From positions 6,531,877-6,595,876 of the forward strand of contig JACBWW010000017.1 in NCBI GenBank assembly GCA_020086605.1: 64,000 bases of DNA, in the 5' to 3' direction. Source of the DNA: Lanius collurio. Taxonomy: Eukaryota > Chordata > Aves > Passeriformes > Laniidae. The notes under the pieces are model-generated. The model saw nothing but the letters and a program-made list of their open reading frames with translations, was not told the DNA's origin and did no database searches. Position 1 is the stretch's first letter; each line of letters begins with the position of its first letter. Positions 46,836 through 60,000 of this stretch are shown here, piece after piece. The position numbers were made by a program, and so were the translations under genes.

Positions 46836-47927
46836 CTGCTGGGCTTTGTCCAAATGTAGTGCCCTGCCCTCTGGAGTGGCCTGGACAGAGATCTGTGCTG
46901 TGTGTCAGGAGACACTTATGCCAGAGAGAACAGTGCTGTCACTAAAGTTGTTTCACTCTATTCCCCACTAAATCACCCCCTGATGGCTACATCCCTGCCT
47001 AGCCCAATACAACAAAAAGGGGAATTATTAATGTGGCCCTGACAGGGCATGTGCTCAAAATCACTCAGTTTGTCTGTGTTTGGCTGCACAACTTGCTCTT
47101 GTATTCAATGTCAGTTCATTCTCATCCAGACCTGAACCTGTCAATCCAGAGCGTTCACAGTTTTTACAGTATTACAGTTATTCTTTACAAAACAGGCCCG
47201 GTGAATCTCTAGTAGTAATAAATACAGAACCATGTCCCATCTTTGGTGGTCAAAGTGTTCAGATCTGGACTCCCCTCAGATGACAGTGCTCCATGACAGC
47301 ACAGATATGACCATCTCCAAATTCCCAAACTCTTCCAGCAAGTTCAACATTCTGCATAAAAATAACATCCTAAAAATGGTTAGGGATCCATTTCAAATTG
47401 GTTTTGATGCTGAGTACAAAACACAATTCTTGGCTGTGAACTGAACATTTTTCAGCTTCCAGGCTGGTACCAAAAACAACAGGGTACTGCAAGGACTCCA
47501 AGGATGTTTTCAGGAGGAGCACACTCTTTCTCCAAAGTACTGTAGGAGACACAGTAAAAGAACATTCTCTGCAGTCTCTATCTATGGAGCTCTATAGAAA
47601 TGAGGAAGATAAAATATTCCAGTAGCAAAACTTTTAATTGCACGATTTTTGGTGGGTTTAAAACTTTAAAACATGGAAAATTAGCATAAGAAGTTTCAGT
47701 TCTCACTGAACACCTGCCACATAAACCACGGCTCCAGATTGTAAGGAGAGGTGCTAACACACAACCTTCAAATACCCACATGCAGTGAGTGTCCCTGGGA
47801 ACACTAGACAGGCAGATCCTGAGTTACTTTACCATGCCAGACCTCTGTCTTTGGCTTGTTCAAGGTGATTAACCATTATCCAGGCACCCTCAGCAGCAAA
47901 AGCTCTTGCTAAGTGCTCTTCCAGCCT
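46836..47927. other. CRY-DASH 3' flank and spacer to the CR1 copy
   Basis: This stretch begins right after the CRY-DASH stop codon on the minus strand, so its right part is 3' UTR. The only poly(A)-type hexamer I noticed is ATTAAA at 47,638-47,633, about 290 nt past the stop; it is a variant signal and uncertain. Nothing else was recognised. Confidence 0.5.
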
Positions 47928-48035
47928 TCAGCAAGCATCTTTCTTGCGAGAGAAGTAAAAATCTATCCCTCTGTTTTTGTGCTGCGCTGATGCTTGTGCA
48001 GGTCCCCTCCTGCCCCTGGGAAGGGGACTTCCTCC
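47928..48035 (-). CDS. CRY-DASH: CRY-DASH last exon, C-terminal tail
   Basis: This exon has 108 coding nt including TGA (47,930-47,928). It encodes [20 protein letters not shown] and [15 protein letters not shown]. The acceptor is TTGTCACAG. The basic [14 protein letters not shown] ending is shared by vertebrate DASH proteins and supports this as the true C-terminus. Confidence 0.93.
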   Translation of the reverse strand, partial: GGSPLPRGRRGPAQASAQHKNRGIDFYFSRKKDAC

Positions 48036-51000
48036 CTGTGACAAATGAGAGAGGAATAATGAGCTATTTACTGATGCTGCAGAGTGAATCTGGTCACAAA
48101 GCAATGCTGACATGCAGGAAGAACGTGCAGGTGGAACTTTGCCTCCCAAGTTTGTAAAAAAGGCAGGAAGGCCTGACAGGCACTGCTCTAGGCTGGGATT
48201 TAGGAAACCAGGGTTTTCTGGTAAGATGAGCTCGGAAAGGTGATCAAAATTAAACTTTTGCATAATGGAGAAGCTTTCTGGCTTCAAGTTTCATCACTTC
48301 CTCAAACTAGTGTCTCACCAAGGGGCTCCTGCACAAAGGCCTCTCTCTGATCCCACAAGGTCACTAACCCAGACCCTCCAACAGTATGGATGAAGCAGAA
48401 GGCTTTCCTTCCACAAAACTTTCCACTCATGGCAAAGGAATCTGGCCTAAAAATTTGGTACTGCACCTTGGGATTAAAACCTGAAATAGGGACGTGCTTC
48501 TTTCTTCAACCGACTTGAGTATAACACCTAAATTTGAGCCTCCACAAAGTATCCTCTCAGGAGGAAGCAGAGGATTCACGAAAGAAAGGCAAAATGCTGA
48601 AAACTCCTTGTAATACAAAACCACTGGTTACATCCATTTCCTTCTGTACCCATCTCCTCTAAAAGCAGCATCCCAGGCAGCAGATAAAAGCCTCAACATG
48701 TTGCAGGATCAACATCTCATTCTGCCCCCATTCTAAAGGGCGAGATACACCCAAAAAGCAAAGTGCAAGGAGCAGCCTCCATATTTACAGGTCTTGCTGA
48801 CTCCAGTTTGGATGCACTCAAGCAGGAAGCTGGATGCTTTTACCTCCACCTCCTGAACAGAGAACAGGAGGATGGCTCCCTTCTGTCCATCTGCACTGGG
48901 GAGTGGTCAGGCCAGTGGAGGTCTTGGAGAAACCCCAGCCTTCGGGTGGGGCTTCTAGGGCAGGGAAGGATGCTCTGAAGGACATGCTCTGGCTAAGCCC
49001 TGCTGACTATACAAGGGAGAGAGAAGCAGCTAAAATTTACCTCCTTCAGCACAGTGGGTAGGACAGACAGAGCTAAATAACCCTGGCTGCACAGTCCCTG
49101 CTGTGATGTAATGTGACTTTGCATTAAAACAACATTTTCCCCTTTATACCTGAGAAAGAAGAGCAGAACTCACAGAGACTGACACAGAACAGCCCCCTGG
49201 AGCCCTCCCACCCTGTCCCAGCCTTCCCAGTACTCACAGGCCTCTGAGGGATGTGTCGGCTCCACTCTGGGGCTGTCACCACTGGCCGTGGGTAGGACTC
49301 GCCCAGAGTTACTCCTGCCTGGGAGAGAGCAGCACTGCTCAATACCCAGGGGGTGTGGATGTCTGCTCCCTTTATGCCCTGCAGTTCTGGCACCCACAGC
49401 CGGACGTAATCCCCCTGCAAACAGAACCAGTGGGACAGGATCCATTCAGTAACTATGTGTAAGTGCTTCCCAGCAAGGCTCTTTCTCAATGGGAGAGGAG
49501 CTGGATTTCCATGTAGAGAAGCTGGTGTTGTACAGCATCAGTTATCCCTGACAAGCCTTAGCCCCTCCTGCTAAACCCTCTACCCAGAATTAGTGCCTAA
49601 AGAGAGACCTGGATGCTGGAGTTCTTCTCCCAGGCTCGCTCTGCAAGCAGAGGAGGGAGGCAGAGGTGAATTTTCAGCACTGTTCACCTGTCCTGTTTAC
49701 GACATCCTGAAATGAAATCACTCCCAAGAAGTTTCCAGTGACTGAAGGAAATCAGGATGACTAGCTCAGCTGCATACTCTTGTGTTCCTGAATCTCTCCT
49801 ATTAACTCTACTGCTATGTCCTCTACTAGGACTAATTTCTGATTTCTTGTTAAATCCTGCCAGCTACAGTGCCAAAAAGCAACAGCACACCCTGACATGA
49901 AGCTAAGGAATAGTGCAGAAACAGTTAATCCATTGTGTAAAACACTGGCTAAACACATGGAAAGGGCAATTTTTCTGCTTCCACCATTTAAGAGAGCATA
50001 GTCAGAGGAGTCATAGGTTTAATCTACTCTTCAGCACCTCTCAAGGAGCAATTCTGTCTCTCTGGTAACTCTTGAGTTCTCCAAGAAGCTGCTCTGTGCT
50101 CAGGGAAGCATCTGTGTGAGGTCCTGATGGGATGTGGCTGTGACTCAGAAAAAATGGTGATGAAACACTAAACACACTGACCAGGGAGGGTGTAGGGAGC
50201 TCCAGCCTCCCTGGGGACAGCAGCAGATTGTTAAAGTCACATCTTCCAGTACACAATGAGGAACCTGCCTGACTGTTGGCCAGGTCACACAAGAACTGGT
50301 TTTCTATCCACACAGCACACTGATCTCCTCTGGTCCCTGAAAACACCATGTCCTTCACTCACTCATCCTTGTAAAACAGCCAAACAAGACTTACATTCCC
50401 ATCATAATCCAGGCCTTGTTTGATCATGTTAAACTTTCTGTTGTCCCGTGGGTCGTTGCCAATGCCAGCGCTGTATAACCAGTTGCCATAATTGCTGCAA
50501 ACATCGTAATCCACCTTGAGAACAGAGAGAGAAAACAGTCAGAAGAGCTGGGCTAGCCCTTGGTGAATCTTCTCATCCATCCTTTAGCTCAAGGGGAAAA
50601 TTCCTTGAATGGGATTCACTCCAGCCAGACTGGAGTGGTCAGAGCTCTCCACGATAGGTACAGGCATCTGGCTCAGAACAGGACCTGCATGGCTGCTTCT
50701 TACAGCTGGGATCGGCTTCCCAGGCTACTTCAATTCATGATCCTTAGGTCAATGAGACAGATAAAAGTCCAAACAAAGTATCTGTCTCAGTGTTCTTTCT
50801 TTTAAAGAAAATCCTTTTCTTTCTGCCATCATCTGGCAGATGCAAGATAGCCCTAGCTTTTGAATGCCAATATTCCAAAAGGAAGTATTCAAATGTGAGA
50901 GAAAATCCTTCCTGACCAGTTATCCAGATACCACACACTGGCAAAATCATCTCTGCAGATCCTACTAGGCAGTTTGTAGAGAAGTCTAACTCAGACTGGG

Positions 51001-54000
51001 CAGACAAACCACACAGTGTATATGATGATGCAAACGATACAAACACTGCAGTTTTCTCCCATTGTCAAGTTCTCCCTCATCTAAACAAATAAAAAGCTCT
51101 CAAGAATGCTTATATGAAATGGAGTAGGGCTTTTGGAACAGGCACAAATGAGAGCAGAACATGATCCCATCTGAGTGCTCTTCAGCTGGGCAGAATGGCT
51201 TAAATTCAATACCAGAAGTTTTCCAGTTGTAGGACAATTCAAATCCAGCTCAGGAGGGAAGTGGAAGTGATAGCAAGGAGAGTATGGGATCTCTGAGCAT
51301 TCCTAGGGGTGTCTGTGCTGCAAAAGCAGCAGCTGTGGCAGAAGCAGCTGTTTCAGTGCTGTTCTCTTCTCCCTTTACTGCAGCTACAGCAGCAACCAGT
51401 CCACACAGAGGTGTTTCCAATATCTCAGCCACTCCTTGGAGTGAGGAGCTCAATGCACCAGGATGGCAGAAGGCTCAAGGAATGGGCTCTGTCAAGCTGC
51501 CCTTTCTCTGCAGAGCCAGCGAGTGCCGGGGTCAGGGTGAGCAGCAGCCAGCTCTGCTCCCTGTGCACCAGGCTTCCCCTTCCCAGCTCACTTCCTCCAG
51601 CTGGTGAGATAAGGAGAGGAAGAAAGATGCCATCGGAGGCCTGATTGTGTGATTAACATGCAGGAAAGCATGTGTGGGAGGCGAGGGCAAATCCAGGGGG
51701 GCCTGGAGGAGGCAGGCTCATTTCCCCCTCAGCCTTGCCCCTTCCTGGCATTCTCTTCTGTTTGTTTCTCTGCCTTTCCTTGGGGCCTGACCCTGCAAAT
51801 GAAATCAATGAAGTCAGAGCTGAGATATTCTCAGTTCAGGACACCAATGGTCTCTGGCCTTTCCCTTGGCTCCAGCAGGTTGCAGAGAGCTTGTGCCTCA
51901 GTTTCTCTGCCTGCCTGGTGTGGATGGCACACACAAACACTTGGTGGGCCTTTGCTGACAGTACTGGAGATTAAATAGGCATTGCTTTCCTTTTTTTTAG
52001 AGGCAAGTGAGTCAGTTACAGTTCTGTACTGGCCTCTGCCCTTCTATTGCCATGTCTTCCCCACCAAGCTGATGTCTCCTGTGTGCTGCTCTGTCACCAG
52101 GCCACAGTGACAGAGCTGTGTGACACAAGCAGAAAGAATGTGACAGACAGGCATGGGGATCAGCCTGTGCCACACCAACCTGATGTGTCCATCAGCATCT
52201 GGGGCTCCCCGAGGTGAAAGGGCCAGTGCTAAATCCTGCTCCCAGCAAGGCTAGCAGCATTCATGTCCTTAGGAATAAATGTGGATAACACAGGGAGCAC
52301 CTTTCTAGTGTGAGACCTTCCAAGTCTTCCTCACTTGTGGAATAGGACACACTTGTGGATGGCTCTTGCTCTTATCTTTCAAAGCATTACTGCATGGAGT
52401 TACCAAAAGCCCTTTCTGGAGGATCCTGAAGTCCTGCACCGTGTTCTTGTGCAAGCCCACTGCTGCTCACAGCACTGGTGTGGGAGAGCACCTAGAGTTT
52501 CCTCCTGCAGCCAAAGCCATGTCAGAGCCCAGCACCAAGGAAGTTAAAAAAAAAAAATTACATTCACACAAAAGGTCTCTTTTAATTGTAGATAACAAGG
52601 CAACTGGGCTTTCTCCACCCCTCCAGGACTCTGAGTGAGTGGAAAAAATTCTGATTGCCAGTACCCTCCTGTATCCCACAGATAAGACCTTTAATGTGAG
52701 GCTGAATTGAGTATTTGGCCTTTTTCAGTCAGTGACATGAGAATCTATGGGGACTGAGGTCGGAGAAGTGACCCAGCCATTCAACTGAGCTCACACAGCT
52801 GCTGATTGATATATGAGAGAGCAATTGGTGCTCCACTTGGCAGGGAGGCCTGTAACATCCCAGAATGAAGAAGGATGCCTGCAGCCAGGGTGGAGCTCCC
52901 TGGAAGCTGATCCAGCTATTGTCCCTACTTGCCTGTGCTTGACTAGATGGCTTCTCTGTCCACAGCCATCAATGCACAGACACTGTGCCAGCACACATTT
53001 CTTTCTATCTTCTATTTCTGGGCTCCCCTCCTTCCCAGCCTCTGGGGTGAGCAAATCAGAGCATTAATTTATGTTTAAAGGTTTTCTCAAGTGTGATGGA
53101 TCTCTGGCTAAAACCCTACACAGAGGATCAACACTTTTACTGCAAACTCCCTAGCTCCATCTTGGTTGATGGCAGGCAGCTTCACTGTGGCAAAATTCCC
53201 TTTACTTATATGACCTTTGGGAAGTTCATACCCTGCAAAAAGTATATACAGGTCTTGCATCCCCCTGAAAATTACTGATCATCACCTGTATCCTTTCTTA
53301 TGAATCAGGGCTGTCCTCCTGCCTATCATTAAACTCCAGGTACACAAAGGGATCATTCTTACCAGCAGGTATTCAAACCATTCTGCCCCCATCCTCCAGT
53401 CCAGCCCCAGGTCCTTGGTGAGGAAGCTGGCGACATTCTGCCGCCCTCTGTTTGACATGAAGCCCGTGGCACTCAGCTCCCGCATGTTGGCATCCACAAA
53501 AGGAACCCCAGTTTTGCCCTCTGCAGAGACAAAAGACAGCACTTGGATATCAGGATGTTTTTGGGCACTCATAAACCAGCCTGTGGTCATGTATTCACAG
53601 CCATTTCCAAAACAGTGCCAGTGCACAGTGGCAGAGAGAGATTTCAGTGTGGTTCAGCTGGAGTGCAGCCACTAAGATCCACTGGAAATTAAATGGGATA
53701 TCATACTGAAAATTAAGGTGAGGAGAAGCTTTGGCAAGGAAAAAATAAAACAGGTACAGAAAAATCTCAGACTGGATAAAGAATCGGGTGTGTCGCAGGG
53801 AATTTTGCAGAGTAAAATAAATATGCAGACAATAGTGAGGTGGGCCAAGAACAGAAAGATTCTTGACAGGTGACTAACAGAGGGATGTACTGGACAAATC
53901 CCCTAGGGTTAGTACCTGAAAAGTAGAGTTTGTCCATTGTTAAGGAAAAGATTTAATGTGCCTGGATGATTTATTTTATCCTGTGTGCAAATGGGTACAC

Positions 54001-57000
54001 GTGGCATTAACATGAAAAAAGATACAGAGGTGTGCATTTCACCAATTCTGGTACTTTAATCTGTTAGTCCCTCCAAGTTTTGAGATATTATGCTTGCTAT
54101 TCATGTTACAACAACGAAGTTATAAAAGCTAAAGAAAAGGCTGCAGGATTACAAAAGATGTGATTTAGTCTAAATCTGTTGTAACCTTGTAACCAAAAGC
54201 AAACAGAACCAAACATAGCAGGCTTGGCAATCTAACATTGATAAGAAGGGCTGGTCAGCCTCTGTGTGACTAAACAGAAGGGACCAGCAGGTCACAAACA
54301 CTCCCTCTTGGGCAGGAAAATCTACCTGCAGTGCACCTTGCAAAGCAGGGTAACCCTGTGGGCTGCTCCTGTACAGCGCTCAGTCTGGGAAGGCTGGAAG
54401 CCACACACATGGTGATGCCAGTTTAAATGCCAGCCCTGACCATGCTGGCAGGTCCCCTACAGAGACCCGAGTCAGTGTTGGGGCACGTGTGAGCCCCAAA
54501 AGACATGTGGAAAACAAAACACACTCAGCCAAACCTGTGGTTTCCACTGACCTTTCCAACAGTCGAAGAGCTGAAGGTCCTTTTTCCAGGGGATCTCTTT
54601 ACTTTGAAGCCCTGTGGAGAAAAATAATGACCTGTTGAGGAAAAAACACTGACACAGTCAGTTCCTCATACAACAACACAGCCAGAGGTGCTTGGTGGAC
54701 ACAAGGCATGAGGGTGAAGCTCAGCCTCTCAGTGCCATTACAGACAAAACTTCTGCACAGGTTTAGAGGTGATCCATTCCTCCCCTCAAGTGTTGCAAAG
54801 GAGTGTCTTTTGCACACAGAGGGTGCTCAGGCTCTAGTGGATTTTGACTATTTGTTTTACTGGTGTTTGCCTTTTTTATTTTTTCTTTTTTAATTAAAAT
54901 GACTTAGACCTCACAAGTAGACGGAGATGTGCTCTGGCTTATGATGGTATTTTCTTTTTCAGCTTTACTCCAGGACAATATTTATGTGAAATCCATTTCT
55001 GTAGCAGGTACTAAACACATAATTACCTGGCAGAAGCCCCAGGTAACATTTTGCCCCTGCAATGGGATGGGACCAGATGAGGGGGATGATTTAATGTTTG
55101 CAGGATCTACTGGCAATTACAGCCTTCTGTGTAGTGGAACAGAGGCAGCAGGGACAACTCAGCTCTAGCTACAACCATTCAAGATTAGGCCCACTACTGG
55201 CATCCAGTGCCATCAGAACAGCCACACAGGTCTGGCAGATGTGACACAGGCCCTGAGGGAGACATGTCCCTCTGCAGCCACAGCTGGATGCCAGGCAGGC
55301 TGCCCTGGAGCATCTAAGCCAATGCTGCATCACTTGCAGAACAGCTCACCCAGCACAAGCATCTTCTGACATACGGACTGGGTATTTGTTGTTGCACTGA
55401 GTGTTCAGACCCCCATTTCACATGCACACTCCTGTCACTGGGGCTGGAGCTGAATCTCATTCTGGTTCTTAAGTAGTGCAATATCTGGTTTCTTGGGATT
55501 CCCCCTGCTGGCTCAGTTCCTGGTCTGTCCCAGGTCCACTGGGCAAGCCTGAAGCCTGGATTATACCTAAAGGTGGAACGTCTCTGGAAACAGCATCTTC
55601 ACTCATTGCCCCCTGCAACATTCAGTCTCATTGTGCTGCTGCTCCCCATGGACATGTGTCAATAACCCTCCCTATATCTAATTAGATTTGGGGCTCAGTG
55701 TCCAGCACCATGGTGCTGAGGCACTTCTAACAGAGAGTCTCCAGCAGCATCCCAGGGTGGCGACACAAGCACTGTGAGAAGAACATTTGTACAACTTAAT
55801 GCCAACAGCCTCTTATCTTACTTTCCCTGTTGTAAGAGAGTACCTTTCCCCTCTAAATGTGGTGATCCATACACACCTCTTAATGAGAAAATCCTTCTGC
55901 CGTACTTCAGGGCCACAAACCGAAAGTAATCCCTCCACAGCAGCTCAAACAGGACCCTGAAACACAAAGCCATTTCACTGTGGGGTCAGATATGACTCCT
56001 GAATTGGGATTTTGCTTCCATACAACCCATCATTAACACCTCGAGGTTTATTCATGACAAGTGATTTCAGGGACCTTCCACATGACACCAGTTCTTTCCC
56101 CAAGCCTACTTACCTGGATTACAGAGAAGGCAAACTCTGCATGAATCACTTGGGAAACTCTCCTTAGCTCACATGCAGGAGCAGAGTTTCAGGAAACGTG
56201 CTCCTCCTCCATCCCTAGTGGGATGTAGTTCTCCACAGAGCAGGGCAAGGGCCTGATTCAGCTTCACACTTCCGCAGGAACGAGCACATCAGCACATTCC
56301 TAAGAGCTTGGCGTTGATTTAGCAATAACCTTTGCACAAGGGACTCTAAGACAACTTTCAAAACTGGTTTACAGTGCTCCAGCCCATGAGATCAGGTGCT
56401 AGGCCCACAGATAATAGACAGTTTTATATAAAAGCTTCTATATAGAAAGAGCTTCTTATAAAATGATGGCACATGAGCCTCAGAGGCCTGCTTCGGCTCT
56501 CTGCCATATGGGAAGCACTCTGTTCAGCTGATTTTTAGCCTGACAAAATTCTTCTGGAAAATCTGGTTACTGAACAGAATTAGGGAATCAGTTGGGTTGG
56601 AAAAGACCTTTGAGATCATCCAGGCCCATCTGTGACCAAACACCTTTGTGTCCATGGCACTGAGTCCAGTCTTTCTTTAAACAGCTCCAGGGAGTGACTC
56701 CATCACCTCCCTGGGAAGCCCATTCCAATGTCTAATCACCCTGTCTGTGAAGGAAGTCCTTCACAACCTGAACAAGACACTGTCCAAATCCTAAAAAGTA
56801 ATGTCATAATAGTGACGTTCAATGCGTCCCTCATGTGCAGACACCACAGCATGTACTTCACTGTACAATTGACTTCTTGGGAGTTTGACAGCTTCATTTT
56901 CATAATTCCTGAGCACTTAAAAATGCTAAAATCACCGTGGTATGCCAGGTGCCAGCAGGCTGGTTGGCTGTTACATGGAAAACAGGAATATGTTCATTTT

Positions 57001-60000
57001 TTGAAATCTTTCCTCTCTTAATTGTCTTTGAAGTAAAAAACCCCCAAACATACACTTCATGGGTGTTGATATTTTATCTGTCATTTGAATTTTAATGAAA
57101 CTGAGCATTTTGGCTAGAATGGTTGGCAGTGTTCTGCCTGTTCTTCACCAACCACTGTGCTGTTTGACATGTTGTAAATGTAACAAACCAAAATGAATAT
57201 TTACTTCCAGTTTGCACAGACGTTATGGTTTGGGATTTTTCCCATCCAGGTCTCATGTTAGGCCAGGCTCTAACGTGAACCTGCTTCTCTATCAGAGTTC
57301 CAGGTTCTGATTCACAGTGTCTGGGCAGATCTGAGCATGTTCAAGGCCAGCCCAGGGATGGATAAACTGAGTTCAACCATCCCCAGACTCCCCCAGGAGA
57401 ACCTGCAGGCAGGACAGCAGACAGTGGTGAGGTGAGGAAGAGCATGGGTGGCCAGGTGGGATGAATTAAACCCAATTCCCTGTGCCCTCTTCCCCTCTGC
57501 TCTGGTATGGTGGTCATGGCCAGGCAGCTGAGCAAACATGGAGCCCCTTGCTGGACTTGTGGCCATGGGACCTTCAAATACCATGAGATTTGTACAAGTC
57601 ACACAGTCACTGAGACTTTGGGGCTCATTTCCTTGGCATGAGAAACCCTTTACCTTTAATCTGTAAATTATTCTTCCTTCTCATTTAGCCCATAATAACA
57701 ACACAGAGATGGATGGTGCTGATTTGCTGAGCTTGTTTTCAAATATCTTGCACCACGGTTTCCCAGCAATAATAATGACAACTGGCATTCATAATCTTTA
57801 CTTAGAAAGTGCCTAAAGCCCCTGGGTGTCAAAGACAGACTAGTAAATCCATATTGAAAGAGAACTACAGTACAAACCAGAGGAACCAGCCAGCAGGCAC
57901 AGGAAAAACAAATATTAATTATGAAAAGAGTTAACAAATCACTCTCCTGTGCATGAAATGCCAGGTTCCCTTTCAGAGAAAATAAGCCATGCTGATGGTG
58001 CACAGACATACCAGTATGTGCTCTGATTTGCTGTTCTCTCTCTCTCATACTTCTGGATCTGCTCATAGATGTATCGAGGTGAGATGCAGCCCAGTGCCAG
58101 CCTGAAAGCAGAGGAATGATGTCCTGAATGCCATGCACGACTCACAGCTTGATGTCAGTCAGCTCAGAGGGAGGAGAGGGGCAATTTTGTGTCTAGAGTT
58201 GTTGTCTAAAAAGCTTTGCTGATTTTGCAGTTCTGACCCTGACTTCCCAAACAACTTTAGTCAATTGCAACTTCCCCGCAACTCTTCAAGAGAGAGAATT
58301 CTCTTCCAAGAATCAAAATCCTCCTCTTCCTGGAGTTTGATTGCTACAGGAGTCTCCAAGCTATGGAGAGAAATTATTTTACACAAGTTTTGACAAGTTT
58401 TGCCTAAATGATTTAACAAACCCAGTGCCAAATCCAGAAAAGGATCTCAAAACCTCTGTATCACCTGCCCTACCTGTCTTTTTACCACAAACCTCCTTAT
58501 CGTAAGCTCAGGGCTCCTTTTCCTGCAGAACCTCAGTGTCTCATTTGAGCAACCACAGAAGGCAAGTGACTGCTGAAAATCGGAGCCCTGGCAGAAAAAC
58601 CAGGCAATCAAACCCTGCTCTGGCATTTCAAACCACTGGGCTCCTACTTGTTCCAAATCAGTGCTGCTGCAAGACAGGAAAGAACTTGCAGACTCCAACC
58701 CCATCACACAGGGTGATAAGGAGCAACCTTTACCTTGATTTTCCTAGAAATGCATTTTACTGCCATTTCCACTACAGCTTGTGGAAACACTGGATGTTCT
58801 AATGAATTGTGGAAAACAGGAAGAAAGGCCTTGAAGAGTTTTTCCTTAATTGTTGACCAGCTCTAATGGCCAGTATGAGACGGGAATGACTGGCCGCAGC
58901 CTGAACTGCTCTGATTTTGATTATGTGACAAAGGAACATTTTGGAGCAGGCAGATCAGGACTGTCTGCTCTGGGCAAATGGCCAGATTGGAAAAACTCAC
59001 GTGGAGGCCACAAATAACAAACTTCCACAGGGCCAGCAGTCCTGGGATCCCAAAGTGCCACCAGATGGAGCCATCCACTGCAACCATCAAAGCGCAAAGC
59101 TTGTTGGAAACAAGGAATCCTGACCAGTGACAGCCTCAGAAATTTGGTTCTCATTGCAATTCTGTTGGTAGAATCCAGATGCTCTCATCTTAGGCCAAAC
59201 TGTGTTCTGCTGCTGCAGTTCCAGTCTGGAATTAACTCTGCCCCTTCTAGCACCAGGGACTAAACCCTAAAAAATGAAAAATCAACATATTTACCAAAAC
59301 AAAAGATCCTTTTCAACAGGAATAATCAGAAGTGTCTCCTCACCCCACAGAAGGAGAATGGCAGTGAGGTGGAGTAACTTGCCCCAGAGTATTTAGGAAA
59401 CCAGGATTAGGCTGAGTTCTGCTACAGCCCTACCAAGACACTGAAGCTGTGTTACTTCCCTGCCTTTCCCTTTGAACAACGTAGCACAAAGCCAAAGGCA
59501 AATGGTGAGTCCCTCCTGCTCCCTGTCTACACTGGTGCTCCCAGCACACCCAGCTCCTGGCACAGTTCTGCCTCACTGCAGCAGTTCCAGGGAAGTGCAG
59601 CCTCAGAGCTGCTCTACCACAACAAAAAGGGCCAAAGGAACCACACTAGATCCCTACCCATGCCCAGCAGCACCCAACAGACAGGTAACATCAGTTTGGG
59701 ATGAGAGCAGACAAGGATTTTCCAGTCTCAACAAAAAATCTTTACCATGGTGCGAATTTGGTTGAGTAATCCATTCCCACCAGCCCATTCCGAGTCTCCT
59801 TGTAAGATGCAACCAGGTTCTGTGAGAGCAAAAGAACAAAAGGTTTTAATGCTTTAAAAGCAACGTGCTAAATGTTTTCTTTCCTTCTGGAGCCAGAGCA
59901 ATCTGGCAGGGCTGGGCTCCCTCTCATGGCTGCCTGCAGGGATTGCACAACTGCCTAATTCCTGCCTCCAGCACACAGGGATTAATCAGGCCAGCAGTTT

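Larger units (their letters stand above)
53521..58011 (-). other. CRY-DASH: CRY-DASH introns (three) between exons at 53.5 and 58.0 kb
   Basis: Introns 53,521-54,551, 54,612-55,876 and 55,957-58,011. The last contains a CR1 fragment at 56.58-56.79 kb. Otherwise no recognised element. Confidence 0.8.
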
